This document shows positions 8,126 to 17,500 of a stretch of DNA of 35,223 nt, piece by piece. How positions within the stretch are numbered: position 1 is the stretch's first letter; each line of letters opens with the position of its first letter. Origin of the DNA: an uncultured Schlesneria sp. (GTDB taxonomy: Bacteria; Planctomycetota; Planctomycetia; Planctomycetales; Planctomycetaceae); assembly GCA_903840265.1 (NCBI GenBank), contig CAIMFH010000041.1:1-35223 (forward strand), given 5' to 3'. The position numbers and the translations under genes are program-made. The notes beneath the pieces are model-generated. The model made no database searches, was not told the DNA's origin, and saw only the letters and a program-made list of their open reading frames with translations.

Positions 8126-8205
8126 ACGTGAACTTTTTGTTAAGCTAAGCGTCCTACCTCTCATGGATCAAGCAAGAAGGTGACTACAGAGTCCGGGTGC
8201 AGAAC

Positions 8206-8913
8206 ATGCAATTTCTGGTTGGGACGAGCGGGTACAGCTACAAAGAGTGGAAAGGGAGTTTCTATCCCGAGAAGCTGCCGCAAAAGGAGATGCTGGAGTA
8301 TTACTCGCAGCGGTTTTCCACGGTCGAGATCAACAATTCGTTCTATCGCATGCCTGCCGCGAGCGTCGTGGAGTCGTGGGCTCAGCAGACTCCCAAGTCG
8401 TTTCGTTTCGTGCTGAAGGCCCCACAGACGATTACTCATCGCAAGCGACTGAATGACTGTGCAGAGCAGGTTGACGAACTTCTGCAGACGGCTGCGGTTT
8501 TGAAATCACAGCAGGGACCGCTGCTGTTTCAATTGCCGCCGAACTTCAAGAAGGACTTGGCGCGGTTGGACGGCTTTCTGAGCATCGTCGACAACAGAAC
8601 GCCCATCACGTTCGAGTTCCGACACGAGAGCTGGTTTGACGACGAAGTGTTCGACTGCCTTCGTGCCCATTCCTGCGCGTTATGTGTGGCGGACGCGGAA
8701 GATCTTCCCCCCGTCAAACTGTTCAGTACTACTGACTGGGGATACGTGCGACTACGGCGCGAAGAGTATTCCGACAAAGACCTGCGCCACTGGATCAAGA
8801 ACATCAAAGCTCAAGATTGGAATCGAGTCTACGTGTTCTTTAAACATGAAGGCACGGGAACTGGTCCCAAGTTTGCGACCCGCTTTCTGGAGTTGGTAGG
8901 AGCCGCATCCTGA
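8206..8913 (+). CDS. DUF72 (YecE-like) protein
   Basis: The 235-residue protein opens with FLVGTSGYSYKEWKGSFYP, the hallmark N-terminus of DUF72 proteins, a TIM-barrel family of unknown reaction. FSTVEINNSFYRMP, QLPPNF, ITFEFRHESWFDDEV and YVFFKHEGTG appear in the order usual for the family. Length is normal. I chose ATG 8206 because the conserved block starts right after it; an in-frame GTG at 8197 would add three residues. Neither start has a strong Shine-Dalgarno. It converges on the TetR gene with only 15 bp between stops. Confidence 0.9.
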   Translation: MQFLVGTSGYSYKEWKGSFYPEKLPQKEMLEYYSQRFSTVEINNSFYRMPAASVVESWAQQTPKSFRFVLKAPQTITHRKRLNDCAEQVDELLQTAAVLKSQQGPLLFQLPPNFKKDLARLDGFLSIVDNRTPITFEFRHESWFDDEVFDCLRAHSCALCVADAEDLPPVKLFSTTDWGYVRLRREEYSDKDLRHWIKNIKAQDWNRVYVFFKHEGTGTGPKFATRFLELVGAAS

Positions 8914-8928
8914 TTCAGATTCGCGTGA

Positions 8929-9558
8929 TTAATTCGCTGTCTGGCGGGTGATTCCACGCAATGCGATCTCATAGATCGCGTGGTACTGCTCGTCGAGAGA
9001 AATACTTCGGCCAATGAAGAGGTTGGTGAACATCGTCCCGTAGATCATGTTCCCAACACTGTTGAGCATCTGCTCGACAGGAACATCGTCGCGTAGTTTT
9101 CCTTCGGCGACGAGGTCGGTGTAAAGTTGCCGCCAGGGGCCACGGTTGGCATCGCGGTGTTCGAAGTATGTGGGGCGTTTGCGATCTTTGAAGTTGGCTC
9201 GTTCCTGAATGATCAGTTCGACGTAATGAGGATTTTCATCGAAGAAATTAAGGTAGGCACGAATCGCCCGTGCGATCATTTCAAATGGGTCGCTCGCTGT
9301 CGCCGTGGCCTCACGAATTGCTTCTTGCATCTGACTCATTCCCAAATCGACGCAGGCAAAGAACAAATCCTGCTTGCCGGGGAAGTAGAGGTAGAGGGTT
9401 CCTTTCGCGATGCCCAGTTCGGTGGAGACGCGTTCCATCTCGCAACCGCTGTAACCAAGTTGTGCGAACAGCTTGGCAGCAGCCTCAATGATGGCCTGTT
9501 GACGTTCCGTGCGACGATCCGCCCGTGATGGACGGTTGGTTGATGACTTGGCCGACAT
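8929..9558 (-). CDS. TetR/AcrR family repressor of the adjacent RND operon
   Basis: From ATG 9558 the protein has 209 residues; the frame extends to 9669, but the extra 37 residues look unlike the family. The N-terminal helix-turn-helix is clear: IIEAAAKLFAQLGYSG, then VSTELGIAKGTLYLYFPGKQDL. The C-terminal ligand-binding helices end in a TetR_C-like segment (MLNSVGNMIYGTMFTNLFIG). It diverges from the membrane fusion protein gene, with overlapping palindromes between them, the usual arrangement for an efflux operon repressed by its own regulator until a substrate binds. That it represses this operon is inference from position and operator. Confidence 0.9.
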   Translation of the reverse strand: MSAKSSTNRPSRADRRTERQQAIIEAAAKLFAQLGYSGCEMERVSTELGIAKGTLYLYFPGKQDLFFACVDLGMSQMQEAIREATATASDPFEMIARAIRAYLNFFDENPHYVELIIQERANFKDRKRPTYFEHRDANRGPWRQLYTDLVAEGKLRDDVPVEQMLNSVGNMIYGTMFTNLFIGRSISLDEQYHAIYEIALRGITRQTAN

Positions 9559-9677
9559 CGATCTGAATTTCCAGAAATGTTCGAAAAACTCTGTAAGGAG
9601 CTTCGAATTGAAGTGTATGTCAGAAGGATGATGTTCTGCTTGAAGAATGTCCATCCATTGCGGTATCATGGCTAAAT

Positions 9678-9693
9678 ACTGACTGGTCAGTCA
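9678..9693. promoter_or_regulatory. Probable TetR operator (two overlapping palindromes)
   Basis: ACTGACTGGTCAGT (9678-9691) and TGACTGGTCAGTCA (9680-9693) are two perfect-arm 14-bp palindromes offset by 2 bp. They lie between the divergent TetR and RND genes. On the minus strand the site falls in a 17-bp gap between TTCAGA and TATTTA, a weak -35/-10 pair. If that promoter is real it would transcribe tetR from about 9666, which supports the 9558 start. Confidence 0.7.
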
Positions 9694-9762
9694 TTTCTGA
9701 AGAAGTTGATAAGTAACAACCGAAGGCTCATGCCATCACCCTGAGGGTATCAAGAAGTCACT

Positions 9763-10992
9763 ATGCAAATATTTGGCGAGGCTGATCGCCGCTGGTCATT
9801 GCTAGCGATTCTGGGAATAGTGGCTGTTGCGGGATGTCACGCGCAGGTTGCCAAGGCCCCCCCGCCGAAACCCCCAGAAGTTTTCATTGCGTCTCCAATC
9901 GAAGAGATTGTGACAGAAACGGAAGAATTTACCGGCCGGACGATGGCCGTGAACACAGTCGAAGTTCGCGCACGCGTGACCGGGTATCTCGATAAAGTGA
10001 TGTTTGAGGACGGTGCCGATGTCAAGGCGGGTGACGTTCTGGCCGAAGTCGATCCGCGGTCGTACAAGGCAGAAGTCGAAAAGGCTCGCGCCACGACCGC
10101 GCAGGCGAAAGCTCGCATGGATCGCTTTTCACGACAGTTGACCCGAGCCCGGCAATTGATCGAGAAGAAGACGATTACTCAGGAAGTCTTCGAAAGCGCT
10201 GAGTCCGATCATAGTGAAGCCCTGGCAACTTTGGACGCGGCGGTTGCCAGCCAGGATGCTGCTGAATTGAATCTGGCTTTTACGAAGATCACCTCGCCAC
10301 TCGATGGTCAAATTAGTCGTCGATTGGTCGATCCAGGAAATCTGGTGAAGGCCGACGATACGCCTTTGGCAACGATTGTCTCGTTGAACAAGATTCATGC
10401 TTATTTCGACGTCGATGAGCGGACCGTCTTGCGAATTCGCCGCCTGATCCAGCAGGGGAAGATGAAGTCTGCCCGCGACAGTGAAACGAAAGTGAAGATC
10501 GGGCTGGCAGACGAAGAAGATTTCCCGCTCGAAGGAACGGTCAATTTCATCGACAACCAGGTCGACGCCACGACAGGTACGTTGCGGTTGCGGGCCATCG
10601 TCGAAAACCAATATCGCTTCCTGGCACCCGGGATGTTCGTGCGAGTGCAGGTACCAATCGGCGTTCCCCATCCGGCGATGATGATTCGCGAAGAGGCGTT
10701 GGGCGCTGATCAAGGTCAGCGATTCGTGTATGTCGTCAACGACAACGACGAGATTGCTTATCGTCGTGTCACGGTGGGGATGTCGCGCGGTGGTCGGCGA
10801 GTGATCGAAGGTGACGTGTCTCTTCAAGATCGCATCGTGGTTTCGGGCCTGCAGCGCGTTCGCCCTGGAACGAAAGTCGCGGTCCGACCTTTTGTGCTTC
10901 CTTCTGATGCGGCTAAGTTCTCAGCCAGTCCTCCGCCTGTAACCAAGACTGCCACTGCCGAAACCAAACCTCCTGAACACGGTAAAGACTGA
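9763..10992 (+). CDS. RND efflux membrane fusion protein (AcrA/MexA-like lipoprotein)
   Basis: The 409-residue protein has a signal with lipobox VAGC (Cys25), so it is probably lipid-anchored in the periplasm. The order is lipoyl half (VRARVTGYLDKVMFEDGADV), an alpha-helical hairpin rich in Lys, Ala and Gln (about residues 107-165), the second lipoyl half (LAFTKITSPLDGQI), beta-barrel (HAYFDVDERTVL) and a membrane-proximal domain ending in RPGTKVAV. This is the adaptor linking an RND pump to an outer-membrane channel. It is first in the operon, and the first permease starts 2 bp after its stop. The Pro- and Thr-rich C-terminal tail looks unstructured. Confidence 0.95.
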   Translation: MQIFGEADRRWSLLAILGIVAVAGCHAQVAKAPPPKPPEVFIASPIEEIVTETEEFTGRTMAVNTVEVRARVTGYLDKVMFEDGADVKAGDVLAEVDPRSYKAEVEKARATTAQAKARMDRFSRQLTRARQLIEKKTITQEVFESAESDHSEALATLDAAVASQDAAELNLAFTKITSPLDGQISRRLVDPGNLVKADDTPLATIVSLNKIHAYFDVDERTVLRIRRLIQQGKMKSARDSETKVKIGLADEEDFPLEGTVNFIDNQVDATTGTLRLRAIVENQYRFLAPGMFVRVQVPIGVPHPAMMIREEALGADQGQRFVYVVNDNDEIAYRRVTVGMSRGGRRVIEGDVSLQDRIVVSGLQRVRPGTKVAVRPFVLPSDAAKFSASPPPVTKTATAETKPPEHGKD

Positions 10993-10994
10993 CA

Positions 10995-13900
10995 GTGTTC
11001 TCTCAGTTCTTCATCGACCGGCCGATCTTTGCCTCCGTGATCTCCATCTTGATCACGTTAGCGGGTGGGATCGCCGTCTTTACATTGCCGATTGCTCAAT
11101 ATCCACCCGTCGCGCCACCGACCATTCAGGTCGACTGCAACTATCCCGGGGCAAGTGCCCAGGTGGTTGCTCAAACAGTAGCCGCGCCGATTGAGCAACA
11201 GGTGAACGGCGTGCAAGACATGTTGTACATGACTTCGCAAAGCACCAACGACGGTTCTTACACGTTGACGGTCACGTTCAAGCCCGGCGTCAACTTAAAC
11301 CTCTGTCAGGTATTGGTTCAAAACCGAGTCAGCCTGGCGATACCGTCGCTACCGGACGTCGTTCGGCAGACCGGCGTGACGACTAAGAAACGTTCGCCCG
11401 ATATTCTGCTGACCGTCAGTCTGAACTCGCCCGATGAGCGCTATGATCAGCTTTATCTCAGCAACTACGCGGTCTTGCGTCTGAAAGATGAACTTTCCCG
11501 TTTACCCGGCATCAGCGAAGTTCTGGTGTTTGGCCAGCGCGACTACAGCATGCGCATCTGGGTCGATCCCGAAAAACTGGCCGTTCGCGGTATTGCGGTT
11601 CAGGATGTCGTTAACTCGCTACGCGAGCAAAACCTGCAGATTGCAACGGGGCAAATCGGTCAGCCGCCTTCGGAAAAAGGACAACTGCTTCAGGTGCCGC
11701 TCAGCGTCAAAGGTCGCCTGACGGAAGTCGAAGAATTTGAAGACGTGATTGTTCGAACCGGTGAGCATGGTCAACTGGTCCGGATCAAAGATATCGGTCG
11801 CGTGGAGATCAACGCCCGTAGTCAGGATGTCAGCAATCGATTCGACGGCAAGCCGACTGTCGGTCTGGCCATTTTTCAGCTTCCTGATGCGAACGCATTG
11901 GATACAGCCGATCAAGTCAAAGCGAAGATGAAAGAACTGTCTCAGGATTTTCCTGAAGGGGTTGAATACGCCATTGGGTACGACACGACGCCGTTCATTC
12001 GCGAATCCGTGGGTGAGGTGATTAACGCTCTTCGCGACGCGATCATCCTGGTTGCTATTGTGGTGTTGGTCTTTTTGCAGGGATGGCGTGCGGCCATCAT
12101 TCCGTTGATCGCTGTTCCCGTCGCCATCATCGGGACATTTGCCGCCATGGCGATCGTGGGTTTTAGTCTAAATAACCTCACGCTCTTCGGACTCGTGTTG
12201 GCCATCGGGATCGTCGTCGACGATGCAATCGTCGTGGTCGAAGCGGTAGAGCATCATATCGAACAAGGTCTGGCCCCTCGCGATGCCGCCCGGCAGGCGA
12301 TGCATGAAGTGGCCAGTCCTGTGATTGCAGTGGGCCTCGTCCTGAGTGCCGTGTTCATTCCGTGCGCATTCATTTCGGGAATCGTGGGCCAGTTCTTTCG
12401 GCAGTTCGCGCTGACGATCGCCATTTCGACGATTATCTCGACATTGAACTCCCTGACGCTCAGCCCCGCGCTGGCCGCAATGTTGCTCAAGCCGCGATCG
12501 GCCAAGCGGGACATTCTCACCTGGCTGATCGATGTGTCTCTGGGTTGGTTCTTTAGACTCTTCAACAGTGGATTTAAGTTTTCGACAACCATTTACTCAC
12601 GCATTGTCGGACGACTTTTGCGCGTCCCCGCATTGGTGCTGATCGTCTATGGCGGATTGCTCTGGTTGACCTACTGGGGATTCAACCAGCTTCCGACGGG
12701 GTTCATCCCTTCTCAAGACAAGGGATACCTGGTCGCCAGCGTCCAGTTGCCCGACGCTTCATCGGCCATTCGCACACGCGAAGTCATCGCAAAGATCGAG
12801 AAAATCGCGTCGGAAACACCAGGTGTCAAAAACGTCAATTCGGTCGCGGGCAACTCGTTCACACTCAGTGCGTACGGATCGAATTTCGGTTCGATGTTCA
12901 TCATCCTGAAAGATTTCGCAGATCGTCACGACCCGGCCACGCAGGGAGCCGAAGCGATTTTGGCAAATCTTCGGAAACGGATGGCCGCCGAGATTCCGGA
13001 AGCCAGCCTGCAGTTGTTCGCTCCACCCGCTGTGTCCGGTCTGGGACGTGCCGGCGGATTCAAGTTGATGATTGAAGACCGCGGTGACGTTGGTTTGGAA
13101 ATGCTGCAGGCCCAGACGGATAGCCTGATCGACAAAAGCAAGTCGATGGAAACGAAGGTCAACGGCGAAACCGTCCGAACGCCGGGCGAACCCGCAGTCT
13201 CGGGCCTGTTCACGGTTTTCAAAGCGAATTCACCTCAGTTGTTTGCGGATGTCGATCGAGATGCCTGCCTGATGCAGGGAGTGAACCTGGGCGACGTGTT
13301 TGGGACCATGCAGGCGTATTTGGGTTCGCGATACGTCAACGATTTCAATCGATTCGGCCGCACCTGGCAGGTCATCGTGCAGGCCGACGCACGCTTCCGA
13401 AATGAAGTGGAAGACGTCAGGAAGCTGCGCGTTCGCAGCATTCATGGCCAGATGGTACCGCTAGGGACCGTATCCACAGTTCGGCAGATTAGCGGGCCGC
13501 TCGTGTTGACGAGATACAACATGTACCCCGCGGCAGCAATTCAGGGCAACGTGGCCCCCGGATACAGCACTGGGCAGGCCAATGCGGCGTTGATACGGCT
13601 GTGCGATCGCGAATTGCCCGACTCGATCAAGCCTGAATGGACTGAAATCGCCTACCTCGAGCAGATTGCCGGCAACACAGGGATGGTGGTGTTTGCTTTC
13701 TCCGTGGCCTTCGTCTTTCTGGTGCTCGCCGCCCTTTATGAAAGCTGGGCGCTGCCGTTGGCGGTTATTCTCGTGGTTCCGATGTGCGTACTCAGTTCGA
13801 TCGCCGGGGTCGGTTACGCCAAGATGGATATCAACGTCTTTACGCAAATCGGGTTCGTGGTGCTGATCGGGTTGGCGAGTAAGAATGCCATCTTGATCGT

Positions 13901-14390
13901 GGAATTCGCCAAGTACCGCCGTGAGACCGGCGTTCCTCGACGCGAAGCGACGCTCCAAGCGTGTGAGCTCCGTCTTCGGCCGATCATGATGACTTCGTTC
14001 GCCTTCATCCTGGGAGTGCTGCCGCTAGTCGTTGCCCATGGTGCTGGCTTTGAAATGCGGCGAGCCCTCGGGACAGCGGTCTTCAGCGGCATGTTGGGCG
14101 TGACATTCTTCGGTATTTTTCTGACACCGATTTTCTTCTATGTCATCGACTGGATGAGTGAATGGCATCTCTTCTCGACCGGCATCGTGCCGCGAGTGGG
14201 GCGTGCGATCATCGACACTCTGCAGTTTGGATTTGCGCGGCGATTCGTCACGCGTACTTATCAACGGTTGGCGGCTGCAAAGGCACCACAATCTCGGAGC
14301 ACGAAGCCATCAATCGCCGCTCAGGAATCAGATTCAGACACGATTCCCGCAACGATTGCAGTGGTAAATGAAGAGGAAACTGTCCACTGA
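10995..14390 (+). CDS. HAE1-type RND multidrug efflux permease 1
   Basis: At 1131 residues it is slightly longer than AcrB. It opens with FSQFFIDRPIFASVISILI, the family N-terminus. TM4 has the proton-relay pair D409-D410 (VVDDAIVVVE), and TM10 has K963 (SKNAILIVEF), so transport should be intact. Two large periplasmic porter loops and the TM7 opening (PTGFIPSQDKGYL) are present. The start is GTG, 2 bp after the adaptor stop, implying translational coupling. The cytoplasmic C-terminal tail of about 70 residues is long and low-complexity. It works with the adaptor and presumably an outer-membrane factor coded elsewhere. Substrate unknown. Confidence 0.95.
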   Translation: MFSQFFIDRPIFASVISILITLAGGIAVFTLPIAQYPPVAPPTIQVDCNYPGASAQVVAQTVAAPIEQQVNGVQDMLYMTSQSTNDGSYTLTVTFKPGVNLNLCQVLVQNRVSLAIPSLPDVVRQTGVTTKKRSPDILLTVSLNSPDERYDQLYLSNYAVLRLKDELSRLPGISEVLVFGQRDYSMRIWVDPEKLAVRGIAVQDVVNSLREQNLQIATGQIGQPPSEKGQLLQVPLSVKGRLTEVEEFEDVIVRTGEHGQLVRIKDIGRVEINARSQDVSNRFDGKPTVGLAIFQLPDANALDTADQVKAKMKELSQDFPEGVEYAIGYDTTPFIRESVGEVINALRDAIILVAIVVLVFLQGWRAAIIPLIAVPVAIIGTFAAMAIVGFSLNNLTLFGLVLAIGIVVDDAIVVVEAVEHHIEQGLAPRDAARQAMHEVASPVIAVGLVLSAVFIPCAFISGIVGQFFRQFALTIAISTIISTLNSLTLSPALAAMLLKPRSAKRDILTWLIDVSLGWFFRLFNSGFKFSTTIYSRIVGRLLRVPALVLIVYGGLLWLTYWGFNQLPTGFIPSQDKGYLVASVQLPDASSAIRTREVIAKIEKIASETPGVKNVNSVAGNSFTLSAYGSNFGSMFIILKDFADRHDPATQGAEAILANLRKRMAAEIPEASLQLFAPPAVSGLGRAGGFKLMIEDRGDVGLEMLQAQTDSLIDKSKSMETKVNGETVRTPGEPAVSGLFTVFKANSPQLFADVDRDACLMQGVNLGDVFGTMQAYLGSRYVNDFNRFGRTWQVIVQADARFRNEVEDVRKLRVRSIHGQMVPLGTVSTVRQISGPLVLTRYNMYPAAAIQGNVAPGYSTGQANAALIRLCDRELPDSIKPEWTEIAYLEQIAGNTGMVVFAFSVAFVFLVLAALYESWALPLAVILVVPMCVLSSIAGVGYAKMDINVFTQIGFVVLIGLASKNAILIVEFAKYRRETGVPRREATLQACELRLRPIMMTSFAFILGVLPLVVAHGAGFEMRRALGTAVFSGMLGVTFFGIFLTPIFFYVIDWMSEWHLFSTGIVPRVGRAIIDTLQFGFARRFVTRTYQRLAAAKAPQSRSTKPSIAAQESDSDTIPATIAVVNEEETVH

Positions 14391-14428
14391 ACTTGAAGGA
14401 CGACCGTCGACGAATTTCAGAGGACGAG

Positions 14429-14520
14429 GTAAACCGGCAAGCGTCAGCCCCCGGACCAAAATTGGTTGGCCACAAGTGCAGCACTCCAACTATTTCGGGG
14501 GCTGACGCCATTCGGTTCAC
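14429..14520. repeat. 92-bp palindromic element between the two RND genes
   Basis: Two 25-nt arms (14429-14453 and 14496-14520) are inverted copies: the inner 13 bp, GCGTCAGCCCCCG/CGGGGGCTGACGC, are perfect, and the outer 12 include AACCG/CGGTT. The 42-nt centre folds further: GTTGG (14465-14469) with CCAAC (14486-14490), enclosing AGTGC (14475-14479) and GCACT (14481-14485). No T-run follows, so it is not a simple terminator. It could be an mRNA-processing or stability structure tuning permease 2 against permease 1, or a dispersed REP/MITE-like repeat. Confidence 0.75.
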
Positions 14521-14535
14521 CTGTTGAAGAGTTTA

Positions 14536-14555
14536 GGACGAGGTCAACTTCGTCC
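14536..14555 (+). other. Small hairpin just upstream of RND permease 2
   Basis: GGACGAGGT (14536-14544) pairs with ACTTCGTCC (14547-14555) with one G-U pair, 20 bp before the start codon. The sequence AGGACGAGGT also occurs at 14421-14430, so a 10-bp direct repeat brackets the larger palindromic element. It may affect ribosome access to permease 2. Confidence 0.4.
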
Positions 14556-14575
14556 GCATGACCGCGAGTTGATTT

Positions 14576-17500
14576 ATGTTTTCGCGTTTCTTTATCGATC
14601 GGCCCATCTTCGCGACCGTGCTCTCCATCGTGATCACGCTCGCTGGGCTCCTGGCCGTCTTTAATCTGCCGGTCACTCAATATCCCGAGATCACTCCGCC
14701 GACTGTGGAAGTGTCGGCCGTCTATCCGGGTGCCAATGCCAAGACGGTCGCCGATACCGTCGCCGCGCCGATCGAACAGCAGGTCAACGGCGTCGAGAGC
14801 ATGATGTACATGTCGTCTCAATGCACCAACGACGGCAACTTCACGCTGACGGTCACGTTCCGCCCAGGGACGGATCTGAATCTGGCCCAGGTCATGGTGC
14901 AGAACCGCGTCGCACTCGCTCAGCCGATTTTGCCACCGCTGGTGCAACGCCGAGGGGTGACGGTCAAAAAGAAATCGCCCAGCCAACTGGTGATCATCAA
15001 CCTCTACTCGCCCGATGGATCGCGCGACAACCTGTACCTCAGTAACTATGCGACAATTCAATTGCGCGATGAATTGTCGCGGCTGGCGGGGGTCGGCGAC
15101 ATTTCGTTTCTGGGTCAGCGCGACTATAGCATGCGCATCTGGCTGGATCCCGATCAGATGGCTGTCCGAAATCTTGGAACAACAGACATCATCCAGGCGA
15201 TTGAGCAACAGAACACGCAAGTCGCTGCAGGCCAGATCGGTCAGCCACCGGCACCGAAAGACCAGGTCTTCCAATACACGATGAGTACCCTGGGTCGATT
15301 GACGGAAGACGACCAATTTGGCCGGATGATTCTCAAATCCAGCGACGATTCGCGATTGATCCGATTGCAGGACGTGTCACATACGGAACTAGGTGCCTTG
15401 GGGTACGACCAGTTTTGTACGCTGGACGGCAAGCCGTCGGTGGCGTTGTCTGTCTACCAGCTTCCGGGATCGAATGCATTGCAGACCGCTCAATTGGTCC
15501 GCGCCAAGATGGAAGATATGCGACAGCGATTCCCGAAAGGTGTCGAGTATTCCATCGTGTATGACACGACACCGTTCATTCAAGAATCGGTGAACGAAGT
15601 TTTCCACTCCCTGCGCGATGCCGTGCTGCTGGTGGCCGTGGTGGTGTTGGTGTTCCTGCAGGGATGGCGAGCCGCAATTATTCCTCTGGTCGCTGTTCCC
15701 GTTGCTGTTATCGGGACATTTGCGGCGATGTTGGCTGTCGGCTTCAGCTTGAATACGTTGACTCTGTTCGGCTTGGTGCTGGCGATCGGGATCGTCGTTG
15801 ACGACGCTATCGTCGTCGTTGAAGCCGTGGAACACCATATCGAGGAAGGATTGTCGCCGCGTGATGCGGCGATTCGCGCGATGGACGAAGTGTCCGGTCC
15901 CGTTGTTGCGGTGGGACTGGTGCTCACGGCGGTCTTCATACCGTGTGCGTTTATCTCCGGGATCGTCGGGCAGTTTTTCCGGCAGTTCGCCATCACGATC
16001 GCGATTTCGACGCTCATTTCGGCGTTCAACTCGCTGACTCTTAGTCCGGCCTTGGCGACGCTGCTGCTCAAGCCCAAGACGCACGGGCATGGGGATGCGC
16101 TGCCTCGGTTTGGATTGATGATTGTCGGTGGCTGGCTCGGATATTCGTTCCTGGCCCCTTGGATTACGACACAGTTTGCCGACTCTGTGGCAGCACTCTC
16201 GCCCGATGTCGCAGCGATGCTTCCGTGGATTTGTGCTGTGATCGGTGCGGCCGTGGCCTGGATGACGGCCGGGTTGGTCAATGGTCTATTGGGATGGTTC
16301 TTCCGCATCTTCAACTATGCGTTTTCAGCGGTGACCACGGGCTATGTGAGAACGGTTGCCGTGATGATGCGCGGCAGTGCTTTGGTTCTGCTGCTCTACG
16401 GCGGCCTGCTCTACCTGACGTACGACCTCTTTCAAAAGACCCCGACCGGCTTCATTCCTTCGCAGGACAAGGGGTATCTGCTGGTGAACGTACAGCTTCC
16501 CGATTCTGCTTCGCTCGACCGGACCAACCAGGTCATGGTGCGACTGGAAGAGATCGCCGGGAAGGCGGATGGAGTGGACCATACGATGGCCATTGCCGGA
16601 CAGTCGATTCTGTTGGGGGCGAACGCTCCTAACTTCGGCACGATGTATGTCATGCTGAAAGATTTTCACAGTCGGGCTCATCATGGGTTGACGGCGGACA
16701 TCATTGCCGAGGGGTTGAAAGAGAAATTCGACGCACAGATTGCCGATGGGATGATCAACGTCTTCGGGGCTCCTCCTGTCGACGGACTGGGGACCGCAGG
16801 CGGATTTAAGATTGTGATTGAAGATCGCGGCGACAATGGGCTGAGCACGCTGGAAGATGTCAGTCAGCAGATTGTGGATGAAGCGAATCGCGAGCCCGGG
16901 CTACGCGGACTCTTTACCAGTTTTCGCGCCGACACCCCGTGGTTGTACCTCGATATCGATCGCGCCGCTGCGAAGACCATGGGAGTTTCCATCGCCGAGC
17001 TCTTCAATACTCTGCAGGTCCACTTCGGATCGTTGTACGTGAATGACTTCAATCGCTTCGGTCGTACATGGCAGGTCAACGTTCAGGCCGACTCCAAGTT
17101 CCGCATGAAGACGGACGACCTGAGACGACTGAAGGTACGCAATTCTCACGGTGAGATGGTGCCGCTGTCGTCGGTGGCCACCGTCAGAGAAACGACGGGG
17201 CCGGTGATGCTGCTGAGATACAACCTGTATTCGTCAGCCGTAATCAACGCGAACGCGGGTCCGGGGACGAGTTCTGGTCAAGCGATCAAACTGATGGAAG
17301 ATATTTCCAACAAGGGGCTGGTCCAGGGGATGCGATCGGAATGGACCGAGTTGGCGTTGCTGCAATTGCAGGCCGGAAATACTGCCATGTACGCGTTCCT
17401 GCTGGCCGTGGTGCTCGTATTCCTCGTGCTGGCGGCACAGTACGAAAGCTGGGCCTTGCCACTGGCAGTCATCCTGGTGGTGCCAATGTGCCTGCTGTGC

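Noticed and set aside
9559-9669. N-terminal extension of the TetR gene to the ATG at 9669
   Set aside because: The extra 37 residues are unlike TetR proteins, and the likely promoter and operator would then overlap the coding start; 9558 fits the normal family length.
10129-10827. 232-codon open frame opposite the membrane fusion protein gene
   Set aside because: Antisense shadow; the plus strand has clear adaptor motifs and operon spacing.
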